31,805 nucleotides of DNA from Apostichopus californicus (GCA_020650975.1 JAIPMN010001169.1:1-31805); one strand, 5' to 3'. Counted from the stretch's first letter, positions 12,301 through 26,324 are shown. Notes: generated by a model not told the origin, from the letters alone. Translations and numbers: made by a program.

Positions 12301-15300
12301 ATCACGAACATGATAAAATTAACTTTTCTTTTCAAATTGGAAAATGAAAAATTATTGTAATATTCTGGCTAAGAAAAGTTTGCAATCAATTTCATATTCA
12401 ATTCATCCAAATTTGTATTCCTTCCAATGGGAAACAGTTGACCATGTTAGAATATTAGCGCTAAACCCATTTATCATACAATTTATCAAGAGTGCAATCT
12501 TTTCATTTTCCCTCTGTTCTGATAAAATGTTCAATTTTCTTGATGTTATGTTTTACCTGTCACAGCTTTACACAAGATATTCCAAATTGTACATATGAAA
12601 TATGAAAGTATATCTGGACCAGAATTACAATTAAATACCACATCATACACGCAGTGCACAATGGAATGTCTCGCAAGTAGAAAAGAGAAATCTATAACGA
12701 ATATTTGAAAAGGTGGTTGGTGATAGAGCATGAGGCAAAGGAAGATAGATATGAGCTCCATTATGAACATAGCAATACATGTTAGTGTTTGGTTAGGTAG
12801 CATGGAGCTTGCAAAACATGCACAACATGTCATAGAAGTTATGAAACGTAACAGAAGAAGAAATGGCGAAGAACATAACAACAAAGTATGAAGGTAAGAG
12901 CTTGAAAATTAAATGAAAATGGGTTCCACTATCAACTTTCAGTTGTATTCTCAACATCACAGTCTTTACAGAAGGACATAAAAGTATATGGTCTGGTTTA
13001 TCAACTTGAATGAAGGCTGCCTTTATAAATCACTTTATATCTTGATTACCAAGCAATGACATAATCCACAACTTGTAGAGAATTGCTGGAAAGTGTGCTG
13101 TCAAATGTCTGACACTTTGTGACCGGTTTAACTGATCTAGCACTTTTTTGTTTAAATTTGTAGTCCCCAATATGTCACAGTTGATTTCATGTCTTGTTAA
13201 GATCTATTTTGTTCCTCTGCACAAAAAGGTTCACTTTCCTGGAATCCAAACAAAATTTTTTTGCCTTAGGGGAAAAGTTTTCAATTTTTGTTATTCTACA
13301 ATAAACTACCTTGTGGAGTGTAACGTTCATTTCTGAGAACATTCTCTTTCTTAAAAGTGCAGCGGAGGTTTAACCCAGCTTGAAGCTATACGTATAACAC
13401 AGCCTGAAGACACTGAAGATTCTTTGATTTCAGAATAACCGTAGGTAGCCAAGAATGCTTCCGAGATTTCAGAATTTAAACCAACTTGCAAAAGAATCTA
13501 GAATTTGCTGTCAATGACTTCCTTTCAAACATTACCATGGCAACAAGCTATCCAATTTTGAGAAGCAAACACAAAATCAAAACCTTTCAAGAGAAATTGA
13601 ACAAATTGCCTGCACATGAAATATTTAATAATTTTGACATTTCACATTTTGATGATTTAATTCGCTAAATATTAATCCACCAAACAACTTCAAATATCTA
13701 TTTTGTTTAACGGGTTGAAGATAGCCTTGAAAATGGACTTACCCAGTGAAAATTGCTTTTAACAAAATTAAAGCAAAATAGTCTGATCATGAATACAAAC
13801 AAAAACATTTTCATCACATCATCACCACCCGAAACATTATAAATGAAACCGAGACGTGCACCATGGAACATGCTTACCCTAACTTGATTTTGAAATTTTT
13901 TACAACATAACTAAATTTTTCAGGTTCCTCAATTTGTAAAAAGAAGCTATTAAAACAGAAAAATAAATTAAATGTTGTAGAAATAGTTTGGTCTTCACCA
14001 CTGGTTCACTTAAACATTTAAATCACTACAAAGTGAGAGATTTTTCACAGTACAGTTGGTTAGCTTGAATTCAATACCTAGTTTACATAAGTAAACAGCT
14101 ATTCAGTAGCAAATTCCCAGCACAAAATATATATTGAAATCTCAAAATAGGTTTATAGTAAGGCATCCTAAAAGAAGAGATTATAAATTTAAAATTTGTG
14201 CAGTCCAGATCCTGAGGTAGCTGCAAAGTTACAAATCCCAAATATGAACTCGCATAGTAAACTTCCCAAATCCAAACTGGTTGTAATATTACAATACAAT
14301 ATGAATTCCCACGGTAAAGTTACTAACTTCAAACTGGTTTTAAGAATACAAAACAACATAACAATTTGAATTCCCATGTCAAAGTTGCTATTAAACTTGA
14401 CTATTATCATAATATTTCAAATCTCAGCAGTTCTACATACGGTACCAATAATAACGCTATGGAAAACATGGAAATGTGAATACAAATTTAAAAAATGCTA
14501 ATAAATTGCATTTATTAGTGGTAGCATGCACAACTGAAAACAGAGACATAAAAAAATGGAGAGAAAAACGAAAAACCATGCAAGAAAAATGGAAAATATT
14601 AGTTTTGTGATTCTGTGATAACCTTACCTGAAGAATACTGCGGGAATGCTTGTGGCAAAGTTATCCGACAAATTTGTTGTGGAAAAAATACTAAAGAGAT
14701 TGCGTTGAGGAGAGAGAGAGCTTATGGGCTATAAGAAAGTTAGTAGACACCTGCAGATAACAACCAGACTGAACCAGACGAACAAATATCAAAAATGTCC
14801 TCATGTTGCAACGATAATGTATCGAGGATTTCAAACATTTGTTTCGTTGCGTAACCTAACATATCTATCACCAAACCTAAGAAAATGTTGACACTATGAC
14901 AAACTGAAAGATTTATTTCTTGAACCAAACCAAAGCATTTTCATTGATGCAGCTTTTCTTTCTTCTTTCAAATAAATAACTGTATATATTAACCAGCAAA
15001 GTCTGTAACTTTTTAGAACTAGGTTTATAAAGTAGTTTAGACCAAAATCATTACAGTAGCTTAAAGAGCAAAGAAAGCTGATGTAAAGTGGCTTTTATGG
15101 AAAAGTCCCAGAAGAAAATCAAACTAAATGATTGCATATAATGTCGAAACTCTTCAAACTACATTTCTATATAAATTAACTCTGAAATTACCTGTAGCTT
15201 ACATGATAGAGGGGAGAGGGAGGGGGTAAAGGGTGATTGTTATCAACAACTCCCTAAAAAATTGTACAATTGTTTTTGGGGTTTCTTAGTACAAGAAATC

Positions 15301-18300
15301 AAAGTTTTCAAATTTATATCAGGGTGGCTGACATTTGTTAAATGTGTGATACCATGGTGTCTATAGGAAGTGTAACCTGTTCCGTATATTTTCATCATGA
15401 AAGGTAAAAAGTATTGTTCCCAACAACTTTTCACAGTATAAAAACATTTGCAAATATTTGCAACACCAAGTACAAAGTCACTCACACATTACAAATAAGT
15501 AATGATTACAGAACACAGTATCAACCAAATGCAATATTGGCTCTGTGATGTCAATTTTCAACTTGCCCAAGTTTACAGTAATCCTGGGGGGGGGGGGTCA
15601 TGTGAACTTTAGCCTGTTCTAATCTGATGTCAGCATTGACAGCTTTGTGAATTACAAACTACTGAGCAGACAACACAGCAACACTGACAAGAGACAGATA
15701 TTTATTGCTAGCTACCTTCAAAGCATCTACAAATATTACAAAACCTCACTGAGACTTCTTAGTACTTTCGTTAATTTATCATTTTTATTTTTGCAAATTT
15801 TTCACTGGCACTGAAAAGTGGCTTCTTTCAATAAAAAAAACAATCACATTATGTCTTTTTTCTTAAACTACCCCCTTATGATAAGACATACACACTTTCA
15901 CAGAGTAACTATGAACTTAAAATATACATTATATGTAATCAAAAAAATATGAAAAGAAAGAGAAACACACAGACTTAAATCTTCTTTATTGATCATCCTA
16001 ACATTAACATAAACAAATAAAACTGGTTAAAAGAGAAAAAATAAAATGAAATGTTAAATTCAACCACAACCACGGAGTAGTAATATATATATATATAATA
16101 TACATGCATACACTACACAGAGAAGGTAAATAACATGATTACATGGATATTAAGTAAACACCACCATATACCCTGGGTATATACAATTCCAGATCATACA
16201 AGAATTGATTACAGAGAGGATAAACACCCTCTTCTTAATGTTAATAAGCCAAATATCCCACACATATATATATCTACTAGTATGGTAGCAATTATTGAAG
16301 ACATTTGCAATAAGTTTGGACTTGAATTGACCGATAATAAAAAACAACATTCTATTTAAAGACCTACCTTTTTTTATATTGAATTGTTATCAAAACCTTC
16401 TCAAAGTCATGAAAGTTTCTTCCGCTGCTGGGACAACTTTCATCGAAGCAGTATTATATATTTCCCTACGAACTGTATCACTGACATTCATTCACATTCA
16501 ATTTTGTGTTCTTTTCTTAACAGCCTCCCTCTTAATTTAATCCCTGACAAGCTATTCAGTTTTGTTTTGACACACTCCTAGCAACCAACATGAGTTACAC
16601 TTTTCTCATCAAACCACTGATAAACAAACTGTCAACAAACTTACATCCAAATCTCGTCCTCGTCCAGCTCCTAGGAAACGGTCCACTTTTTCTGTTACCC
16701 TGGCAACCAGTTCTTGGTACCTGCTGTTCAGCTTATCTATGTCTTGTCTGACGATATCGGAACCTTTCTCTTTCCTTTGCCTTTTTGGAGATCTTGAGGG
16801 ATGGAAGTCTTCAACCTTTCTCTCAAACTGTGATAATATTTCATCAAATACCTATGAACGAATCGTAACGGAAAATGTGACAATGGAACACAGAGACGAC
16901 TGGCGGAAGTTATAAGTAACATTATACAAACTTAAGTCACTTCATATCACATAAAAAAAAAAAAATTACCCAAATTATCCCTCATCTTAATCATCAAACA
17001 TTTTCACAAAAACTACTCTCTACAACCTCAATTTTTTTTCCAATCAATTTCATGACTAACATTCATCCAGGAATGTACTTCTTAAAACTTACTCAATTAT
17101 GTTTTTTAACATGATAACATTTTTGTATCATGATCAATTTTGGTGACAGTACATATTGACTAAGAGGCTCATTGTTATGTAGCATAATTTGCACAAAATG
17201 ATGACAAAAAGGCCAGAAATTGAAGTGGCATTTTCTAATCTTTAAAACCACTCTAGCTTGTTGACACTGACATGGGAGAGCCAATACAACAAGGTTTATA
17301 GAAACAAATGAAGTCAAATGAATTATTTAAGCATTGTTTTGTAATTTTGAGCAATTCTTGGTGGGTTTAGTCAAAATTGCTGGAAACTGGAGATAATAAA
17401 CTCATAAACCTGATCTGGTCAGCATCAGACCATCTTCTCTGCTACTTGAACTAAACTAGTCTGAAATTCTTTTATTTTTATACCTCAGCCTGTGAGATGA
17501 AGATCTCTCCTCTGTCGGTGGTTTGTATAATCCTTGGTTCGTGAGATGCGACCACCTGGTTGAATTCCCTGGCAGCAAGGAGCTGCTGTTGCTGGGTCAG
17601 TTTATCCTGAGCGATGTAATCAAACTCCAGGAGAGTGACCTCGGCTTCTGATATCCAGTTACTTTCTCTCGTCAAATGACTCTGAAAATCTTCCAGGGTT
17701 TCACCAGATTTGTCCAATTGGTGTAGCCTGCAACAAACAATTTAAATCTTGGGTTGTTTCCACATTGAGGAATCAATTTACCCTTGACTAAACACTCCCT
17801 TACCATAAAGTTCACCACCCCCACCCACTCTCCCCACCCCCTATGTACGTAGAACTAAACCAAGTGTGTGAGGAAGTCAACTGGTCAACAGCATGTCAAC
17901 AGGAAGTCAACAGTCAACTGGTCACCAGCCACTGCAATCTACTTTCATAAATAATGTACATTGTTGCTTCCTATTGAAGCAAATGCACATAATAAGATCG
18001 AACCAATTCTGTCAAACATTTCTCAAAGTTTTTTGACTGCTTTACAATACCTCTCTCTTGTCTGTTCACAGATTGCTGTCCATCGGTCATTGAGTTCGTT
18101 GACCTGTTTACTCAGTTTCTCCGCATCGTATTCTGTGTGGCCTCCGCATAAATTCTTCAGTCTTCGTGAGTCGTTTACGATTTTATCCATCACAGGTTGG
18201 AAGGGCGGTAGAGTTCTCTGCAATTCCTGGAGATACAACATAATAAAGATTATTCTGTGTATATGATACAAATCTTCATCAAACATATCCAGTTTGTGAA

Positions 18301-21300
18301 CTTCTTGCCAGCACTGCAGGAATGTTAAATTGCTGATAACCCTTCACTGTTGACAAGAAGTCTGTGAGTTAAAACTAGCTCAACACTGTATAAAGCATGT
18401 ATTCAATAATTATATAATAATTGCACATAATCCATAACTGACAATATTTGTAGAGAAGACATTATTGATATCAACATGAGAGAAAGTGCCTCTCGTTTAC
18501 CATTACAACCATCTCAGCAAAAATCCATGACTTAACAGAAAATGCATCACTACCACAATCAATATGACTGGAAGCAAAGAATGTCTTAAACTTGTCAGTT
18601 GAACTTGTCTAAACGAAAATTTACATAATATTAGAAAGCATCGGTGAGACGAACCTGGACTTTCTCGTCATAAACTTGAAGTTGGTTGAGGTCAGAGGGC
18701 ATCGGTGTATGCCTCAAGAGTGCCCTCTCACAACTCTCTATGAACTCCAGTGCCCTTTCATAGTCTGGTAAATGTGTCTGGAGTATGGACGCCCTGAAGA
18801 TGAAAAGAAAGGAAAAGAACTTTTTTCATATTTCGAATTGTAATAATTCACTGAGGATGTGATTACTGTTAGCTACAATGAATGAAGCTGTCAGCCTACA
18901 TTTGTAACAGGAAACTGATTATAAAATTATGAAAACGTGTTTAAGTATCTGAGCACAAGACTTGTAAGCTAAAGATTACGGATTTGAATCCCATTCTAGC
19001 CAAGGATTTCTTTAATTAATCAAAAGAATCAAATAAGGTAGGATGATTTATGCTTTGACATAAACCAGTTATTTACTGTCTAGGAGCAAAAATATCATGA
19101 CAAGTTAACAATGATGTCACCAAAGCTTGAACACAGCTGATCTAAAAATACACATCATTTCCAACGTTTGATAATTTCAAGATTGAATCAGGCATATAAT
19201 GTTTTTGTTGTGACAGTCTCTTTGTGGATAAGAATCACAATCAATTTATAATATTTTGAAGTTGTTTATCTGTTAGCAAAATGACTGCGAAAGAACAAAA
19301 GTCAACAAACCAGGAAGTACATAACAACTACTTTCCAACCAATGACATATATCTAAACAAACAGACTCGTCTTACCTTGTTACATCTAACCTCTTACCTC
19401 TTACATCTTACCTCTTACCTCTTACATCTTACATCTTACCTCTTACAACTTACCTCTTACCTCTTACATCTAACAAACAGACTTGTCTTACCTTGTCACA
19501 AGCTGATCAGATTTCTTGAGGGTGTCTGTCCAGTCTTGTTGCATCTCTTTGACTTTCTCTGTTATCTCTTTGGGTAACACAACTCCTGATTCCTGTAGTC
19601 TTTCATACTCTGATAGGATCTCATCATGAATATTCACGTTTTCCTTGACTCTGTCTGCATTTGCCTAAAGAAACCAAAAATATATCTCGCATTTAAAATA
19701 TTTAATTTTTGTGCTTCAGCTCAAGAGTTCCACAAAAGTCCAGAGAAATAACAAAACATGAGAGAACGAAAAAGAGTTTCCTGGTCTTGATGTCGAAGTC
19801 CCTTCCCTTAACTTCCCCCTCATGATTCTAGAAATAAGCTCAGATTAAGGGGACCCGTAACAAACTTTGCGAGAATCATGACATTTCTCACATTCCATAA
19901 TTGGTTAATGAGTAGCCCAACAAGTACACATGTAACCACACTTCACCCTCATTACCTCTCTACATCCACCTAAATCTCTTATTTTAACATCATCTATAAC
20001 CAATTAAGGATTTGGGATAATAATGGCATTATTTCAACAAGATTAACAACTAGGTAGAAGCACATCATTGTAAACTCTCTCCAAACATAAATATTTTTTA
20101 CCTGATCTGTTCGCAATGCCTCAAGAGCCTCGTTATCAGTTCGAGGGAGTGGTGTTTCATCTCTGTTACTAAGATCCTCTTTCTCTTCCTTTAGCACTTT
20201 CATAAATTTATCAAGACCTTCCAGAAAGCTCGGTCCACCATCAAGCTCACTCAAGGGAACTAAACAAATTAAAAATAAAGACAGAAACACATTTAGTACT
20301 ATACAAATGCTATACACAAGGCAGTGTTGGCTATTTAATAAGCCATTATTTAGGTTCATTTACTTTGTAACAGTCTACAGTTAGAACTTTGATATTTGGA
20401 AATATTTCGAACTTAGTGTTATATTAGACATGTGAAGTATGATTAGATATAAAATGTAAATTCACTGTGAATCCAATTGCACACAGAAATTATTTACACT
20501 ATGAATGACTTATATACCAAATCCATGTTGCAATGACTGCAGAAATGGTTCATGAAAGTATAAATCAGTTACAATGTAATATGCAAATGATAAGGATTCT
20601 AATTCAACAATTTTAACACAAACATTGATACCGGAATGTATGACTTTATAATCTAGCAGTAGTTTCAATTAATTAATGTAAAGCTTACCAGGTTTCTGGT
20701 TGCTCTCCTCCATTATCTGATCAAAGTTGTCCATCTCTTCTAGGAGATCTTGACTGAGGGCATCAGTCTGTTTGGGAGGTTCTAAATCTTCATCCTCCAT
20801 CTCGGTAACAGTTTGCCGTAACTCCAGACCGTGAGAAGGACCTTCCAGAGGAACACTTCTCTGAGGAGGTATTGGAATGTTATCTATCCTCTCTTCCATG
20901 GAAATGGCTTCCTCTCTTGTGAGGTCGCTTTCCTCTTCCACTGCAGGAAGAATCTTTACTTGGCCATCAACGTTCTCTGAAGAAACTAACTTTTCTTCCT
21001 CTGTTAATATCTGAGACATAATCGTCTCTTGTAATGTTATGTCTGGCAATAACTGGCTTGTCTTTTCAGCTGAAGGTGTCTGACTATCATCATATGTAAC
21101 CCCATCTGATGGAGCAGACTCTACAATCTCAAGATCCTGAGTTTTTCGTGGTGGAGACTGCTCATCTTCTGCAGCAGGTCTTGAATCATCAATGTCTGTC
21201 AAAGACTTAGTAGGTATACGTCTGTCCTTGTTTGATAGACTCATATTCTCATCTTGAGTTTTCCGTGGTGGAGACTGCTCATCTTCTGCAGCAGGTCTTG

Positions 21301-24300
21301 AATCATCATTGTCTGTCACTGACTTAGTAGGTATACCTCTGTCCTTGCTTGATGGACTGATATTCTCACTGGTGGTTTGTTCAGCTGACACCTTGCTCAC
21401 CATAGGGAGTGCTGTTGGTTTGTTATCCTGGTACTCAACAGATGACACCCTTTCCTGATGTGGATCCAAACTTTCCATGTCAGTGTCTCGTGGGACTTCA
21501 TCTGACCCTCTATATGTAGAATCCAATGCCATACCAGGAGAGGAATCTAATGGTGTGGTATTCAATTCAATGTTCAACGTAGGTGGGACTATTTCAGAGT
21601 CAATTATTTCAGTTGGATCTAAGGAAAACTTTGATTTACCTGGATCATCCAATCCCACTACTGACACCGGTAGAACCTGCTGAGAAGACCTCTGTGGGTC
21701 TCTGTGCTCCATGGCTTCTCCTCCGGGTGAATGTTCTGGACTAGTAGATGAAGTTTCAACTTCATCTATAAACAAAGTAGACGATTCTTGTTCCGAGGTG
21801 ACTCTACTTGTTTCGAGACTGGTAACTGATGGTGGTAATATTTCAGAATCCACTATTCCTGCTAGATCACCATCTGCTGATGAAGTAGGTTTACTCTCAG
21901 TTTCATATCCCACTGCTGACACCAGTGATTCAGTTTGGAGTGATCCCTTGGTGTCTCTCTCTGCAACAGGATCTCCATGTTTGCTGATTGATGGTAACAT
22001 TTCCTCATCAATGTACAAATGGAATGGGTCTTCTTCTGTGGTGACTCTGTGGCTTTCAAGGCTAGAGACAACAGGTGAACTTGTTTCTTCCATCAATGGA
22101 ATAGATCCAAATTTATCTGGCTTTCTTTGTTGACTAGCATTCTCCAGATCGACCTCCATTTGCTCTGGTTCTATATCCATCTGTTCTGGATCTGCCTGTA
22201 CTTGCTCAGGCTCAGGGCTACCGTGACTTCTGACAAAAGTGGTCGGTGAATCACGAGAAGCAGCACTCTCTCGGGCTTTATCTCTCATTTCAAACTCGTA
22301 GAGACGTTGTTGGGTTGAATCTTCTTGTAATGGAGATTGCACAATCCTTGAGAGGAGGAAGCTCTCCTGACTAACGGATCTCTGATTTGGGTCAGCTGCT
22401 AGTCTACCGTCATCTACCGTCACTTTGGAGGACTGAATCTGTAGCTTCATTACCCTAGAAGTAGACGATTCCATTTGACCTGACTGGGGAGTGAGATTCT
22501 CTTCTGTATCAGCTGCTACATCTGGCTGGAAAGATGATGAGATTAGGTGAGTAGGAGGAGTACTCCCATCCTGCATCAGCATCAATCTCCTAGGATCATC
22601 CGTTCCCATTGCTCCCATTGCCTGACTCTCAACACGAGACTGAGAGGATACAAGATGCACCCTTAGCTGTGACCTTTGTCCATTTATCTCCATCTCTTGT
22701 TGGAAAGAGCTCTGATTGGTCGCATCCATACCAGGTGGAATGAAGGTTAATGGTAATGTAGTCTGTTGTTCCTGTCTTCCTGTACCTCGTACATCTACAG
22801 ACAAAGAAGGATGTTGTATGTCTCTTCCACCTCCAAGCTCGTACTCCTGCTGCGAGCTGCTGATACCTACAGCAGCAACCTTCTTAGACGAGGTGGTCAC
22901 CGTGGTAACAGATCTGCTCTTGACCTGTCTCCCTTCCAGAGTAGTTGGTGAATCTTTCCTTCCTAACATGTTCATCAACTCATCATACTCTGGTGGTGCT
23001 GCTCCTGCCTGGAACTCTTGCTGCTGCTGTGTGACTTGCACTTGACTCTTTGACAGAAATGTCTCTGAGGATCTCATGAAACTGTCCACTTCGGGAGATT
23101 TGGAAGGATCAGCCAGTCGTTGTTCTACCTCTCTAAACTTGGCTGCTAAATCCTCGTCCATGACAAAACCTGATGTTTGTAATTGCACTTGATAAGATGA
23201 AGGCAAAGGTTTATCCATAGAAATAGGAATGCTTGCTGAAACAGTTCTCTCTTCTCCCTTTATCTCTCTGTCGGGTTGTGTTTCTAAGCTACGTCCTAAG
23301 GGCTGTTCCCTCTCTGTATCGGGGGACTTTCTCCTGCGTCCAAGTCGAGGGGGCACTACTGGCTTTGTAGGTTGTGACAGACTTGTTGGAGATAACTGAT
23401 CCTGTGGCTGGTGACCGCTTTCTGGTGAACTCTGGACTGGAGACTTAAACTACCAAGAAAGAACAGTCAAACATTGAGAGAAGTGACTTGTCTGGAAGTT
23501 ATATTTATATCACCAATTAGTTCTATAGCACAGCTTTATAGATGCTTCAATAGCTATGTGTCTATGTAGCTACATACTGTACCTACATAGCTATACAGCT
23601 ACGTGTCTATATAGCTATATACCTACATAGCTATACAGCTACGTGTCAATGTAGCTACATACCTGTGTCTATATAGCTATATACCTACATAGCTATACAG
23701 CTACGTGTCTATGTAGCTATATACAGTACCTATGTGTCTATGTAGCTATAGTTCTGTGTCAATGTAGCTATATACCTATGTGTCTATGTAGCTACTTTAA
23801 GATCACTATAGATCAACTGTATGTGATGCCATGCAGCAATGCTGGAAATAAAATGTGTAGTTGTTTCTTTGCTTTTCTCTTCCTGAAAGATGCCTGTTGT
23901 TTTCACACTCACTCAACCAAACAAATAAAGTTTGATTAAATTGCTCAAAATGGCAAACTAAAATATATTAACCTTAGCAATAGAATATAAAGAACATCAG
24001 CAATGGCCTCAAACTATAGCATACTAAAAACTGCTAGGATTCAAAGCCTCCAAATTCAACAGCCAACCAAATTTGTACAAATTTATTTCACCCGGATAAG
24101 AAGAACAAGAGAAAAAAAAGGAATGACAATAAAAGTTTGAGTTTGGGGCTGTTTTAGAGTCTTTCCAATATACTTTTGACCCAATGCACCAGACGGTAAA
24201 TAAAGTTTGTAAAGTACAAACCTGCTCCAACTGTGTCAGCTTGTATTTCTCCAGTCCCAGCCCGACTTGTTGTTGACTGTGGAATGTCTGCAACTCCGTC

Positions 24301-26324
24301 TGCTTAGCTCTGCACACAATGATTAGTTGGTCGTATTGTATCTTAATTCTGTTAATAAGACAATAAACAGAGCAAGAAGAGTATGAATGGGATCAAAGTA
24401 GCTGCTGTCTATATCTATAACACAATCAAAAACAATGCTAGAGTTAGTCATGAAACACAACAGGCTGCATTCAATGTATTTAACGTTCCTTTCAATATTT
24501 CTCCATTTCCATAGTTTTTACTCAGTTTAATACAAGAAAGACTTAGTTTCAAGCTATCCTTACAAGCTAAACTATGTTATGTATGAAAGGCGCTAAATGA
24601 AATGGTAGCTACGTCTATTGTACAAATGATTAACCAGCTTGGAAGGCAGCCATAATAAAAATGCAGATATACATGTGTGAAGGAAAAGGGGTTGTAGCTT
24701 TACACTCCATGTTGGATGACGTTTATCTCATTTTAGATTTGTTTCAACACTTTGAGATGAGGAAAAATATGGCATACTCCTGAAGTTATACATCAATTTC
24801 TGCCATTGGTGATGTAGTGGGTTGTTGTAGCTTAGGGGGACACTGTATCCTTAGGGGGTCATTGTAGCCAGCCAATAGACCACTGTTGATATATTTATTG
24901 GCTGATATAAATTATTTCAATGCATGTCTCTAGTAATCAATGCAAACATGGTTTTTTAACATTATTTTGACTTGCTCTGATAAATGAAAAACTAAGAAGA
25001 CAGAAACCTGTGTGACAGCTCGATTGCTTCTGAATTTGGAGGTGGGATCACAAAACAGACTCCAGGAGCAACACCTTCTCTTCCATTTTGTGTCTTCACT
25101 CTCCAGTTCATCCGATTGGAATTGTCTAGCAGAGCACATGTTTGGCCTCGGCCAATGGAGAGCTGTATAAACCAGATGACAAGAAAGTTGGTTAGACAGA
25201 GAGAAAATGAGAACACTGAACGGATCAAACTTATCATCTTTATGTAGTCGATTCAGATGATGAGATGTCAAAGATTATTTTAGAATTAATGTCTTCACAT
25301 CAAGTTTAAAGTTCATTTGAGAATGAACAGTCTCACAGCTAGAAATGACACTGTGTGCGAAACGAGCCTTACACCATCTGCCTGCAGGAGCTGCAAGGAG
25401 CTGCAACGGGCTGCAGGAGCTGCAAGCCCTGCAGCATTCTACTATGGACATAGTGCCTGATTTTAGACTATAACCATTCAACAAATTCTGTTCTCTGATA
25501 TATTTGAATAAAATACAGTCCTTGCAAGTTTGTTCTTTCATAATATCGACCAAAGGATATTGTTTTGAGAAAAACTTACCTGAAAGTTTTGATAATCACA
25601 CACAGCTTTGACAGGTGTCGCCATTGTTACAGGTCGCCTCCTGTCTTTAAGTGGTACGACCCTATGACTTCTGACCTGGAGGTCATTGACCACTACCCTG
25701 TATTCCTCAAGACGGTCCTGTACCATCTGATTTCAGAGAGAAACCATAAAAAAAAAACAAAGGATGGTAGAAAGATAGAGGACATCAGAGATGGATACAA
25801 AATGCAGGACCAAATGTGATATGAGAAACATACCTTTAAAGGTCAGAAGTATTATCCCTAAATGAAGCATGCTACAAATTGATGGAAATTCTGAAATGTA
25901 ATTACCTGGTGGTTCTGATTCTCAATATTAGACATATTAAAGGATTCAATTAGACATTTAAATGCTTTAAGCGGGGCAGTAAAATACTTCTTGAAATTTG
26001 AAAATCAGTGACCATTATTTGACTGTCTAGCATATTCTAGCATATGATGTTTTTCAAGGATCTATCCTGTGAAGCATTAAGAAGCATCACTTTGATTATA
26101 ACAAAATTGGTCAGTCTGTGCTACAGTAAATATTCACAACACAAGGTTTACAAAAAAATGCTTTATATATCCAAGACTTAACTCTTTGAATTATCATCAG
26201 ACAATTGTTATCATTTTCAAAGCATTCTGGGCCTTTCTTAGCATATCTACTAAAGTTTGCAGTCGTGATAGTGCATTTAATATTAATAAATATTCATTAA
26301 TAATGATAATGATTATAATGATAA

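Noticed and set aside
13486-13668. Short plus-strand open frame in the 4.9 kb intron
   Set aside because: Only about 60 codons, no recognisable family, and no splice or promoter context.
11752-16644. Search for a plakin-repeat exon as in large vertebrate isoforms
   Set aside because: No long open frame or plakin-repeat-like sequence is present in this intron on the minus strand.
21477-23045. Several plus-strand open frames opposite E6
   Set aside because: They are antisense shadows of a Ser/Glu-rich coding exon; the minus strand has the continuous frame with correct splice sites and phases.
20689-23449. SxIP microtubule-tip binding motifs in E6
   Set aside because: Strings such as VSASIPIS and KFGSIPLM lack Ser or Thr two places before the Ile, so they do not fit the motif.
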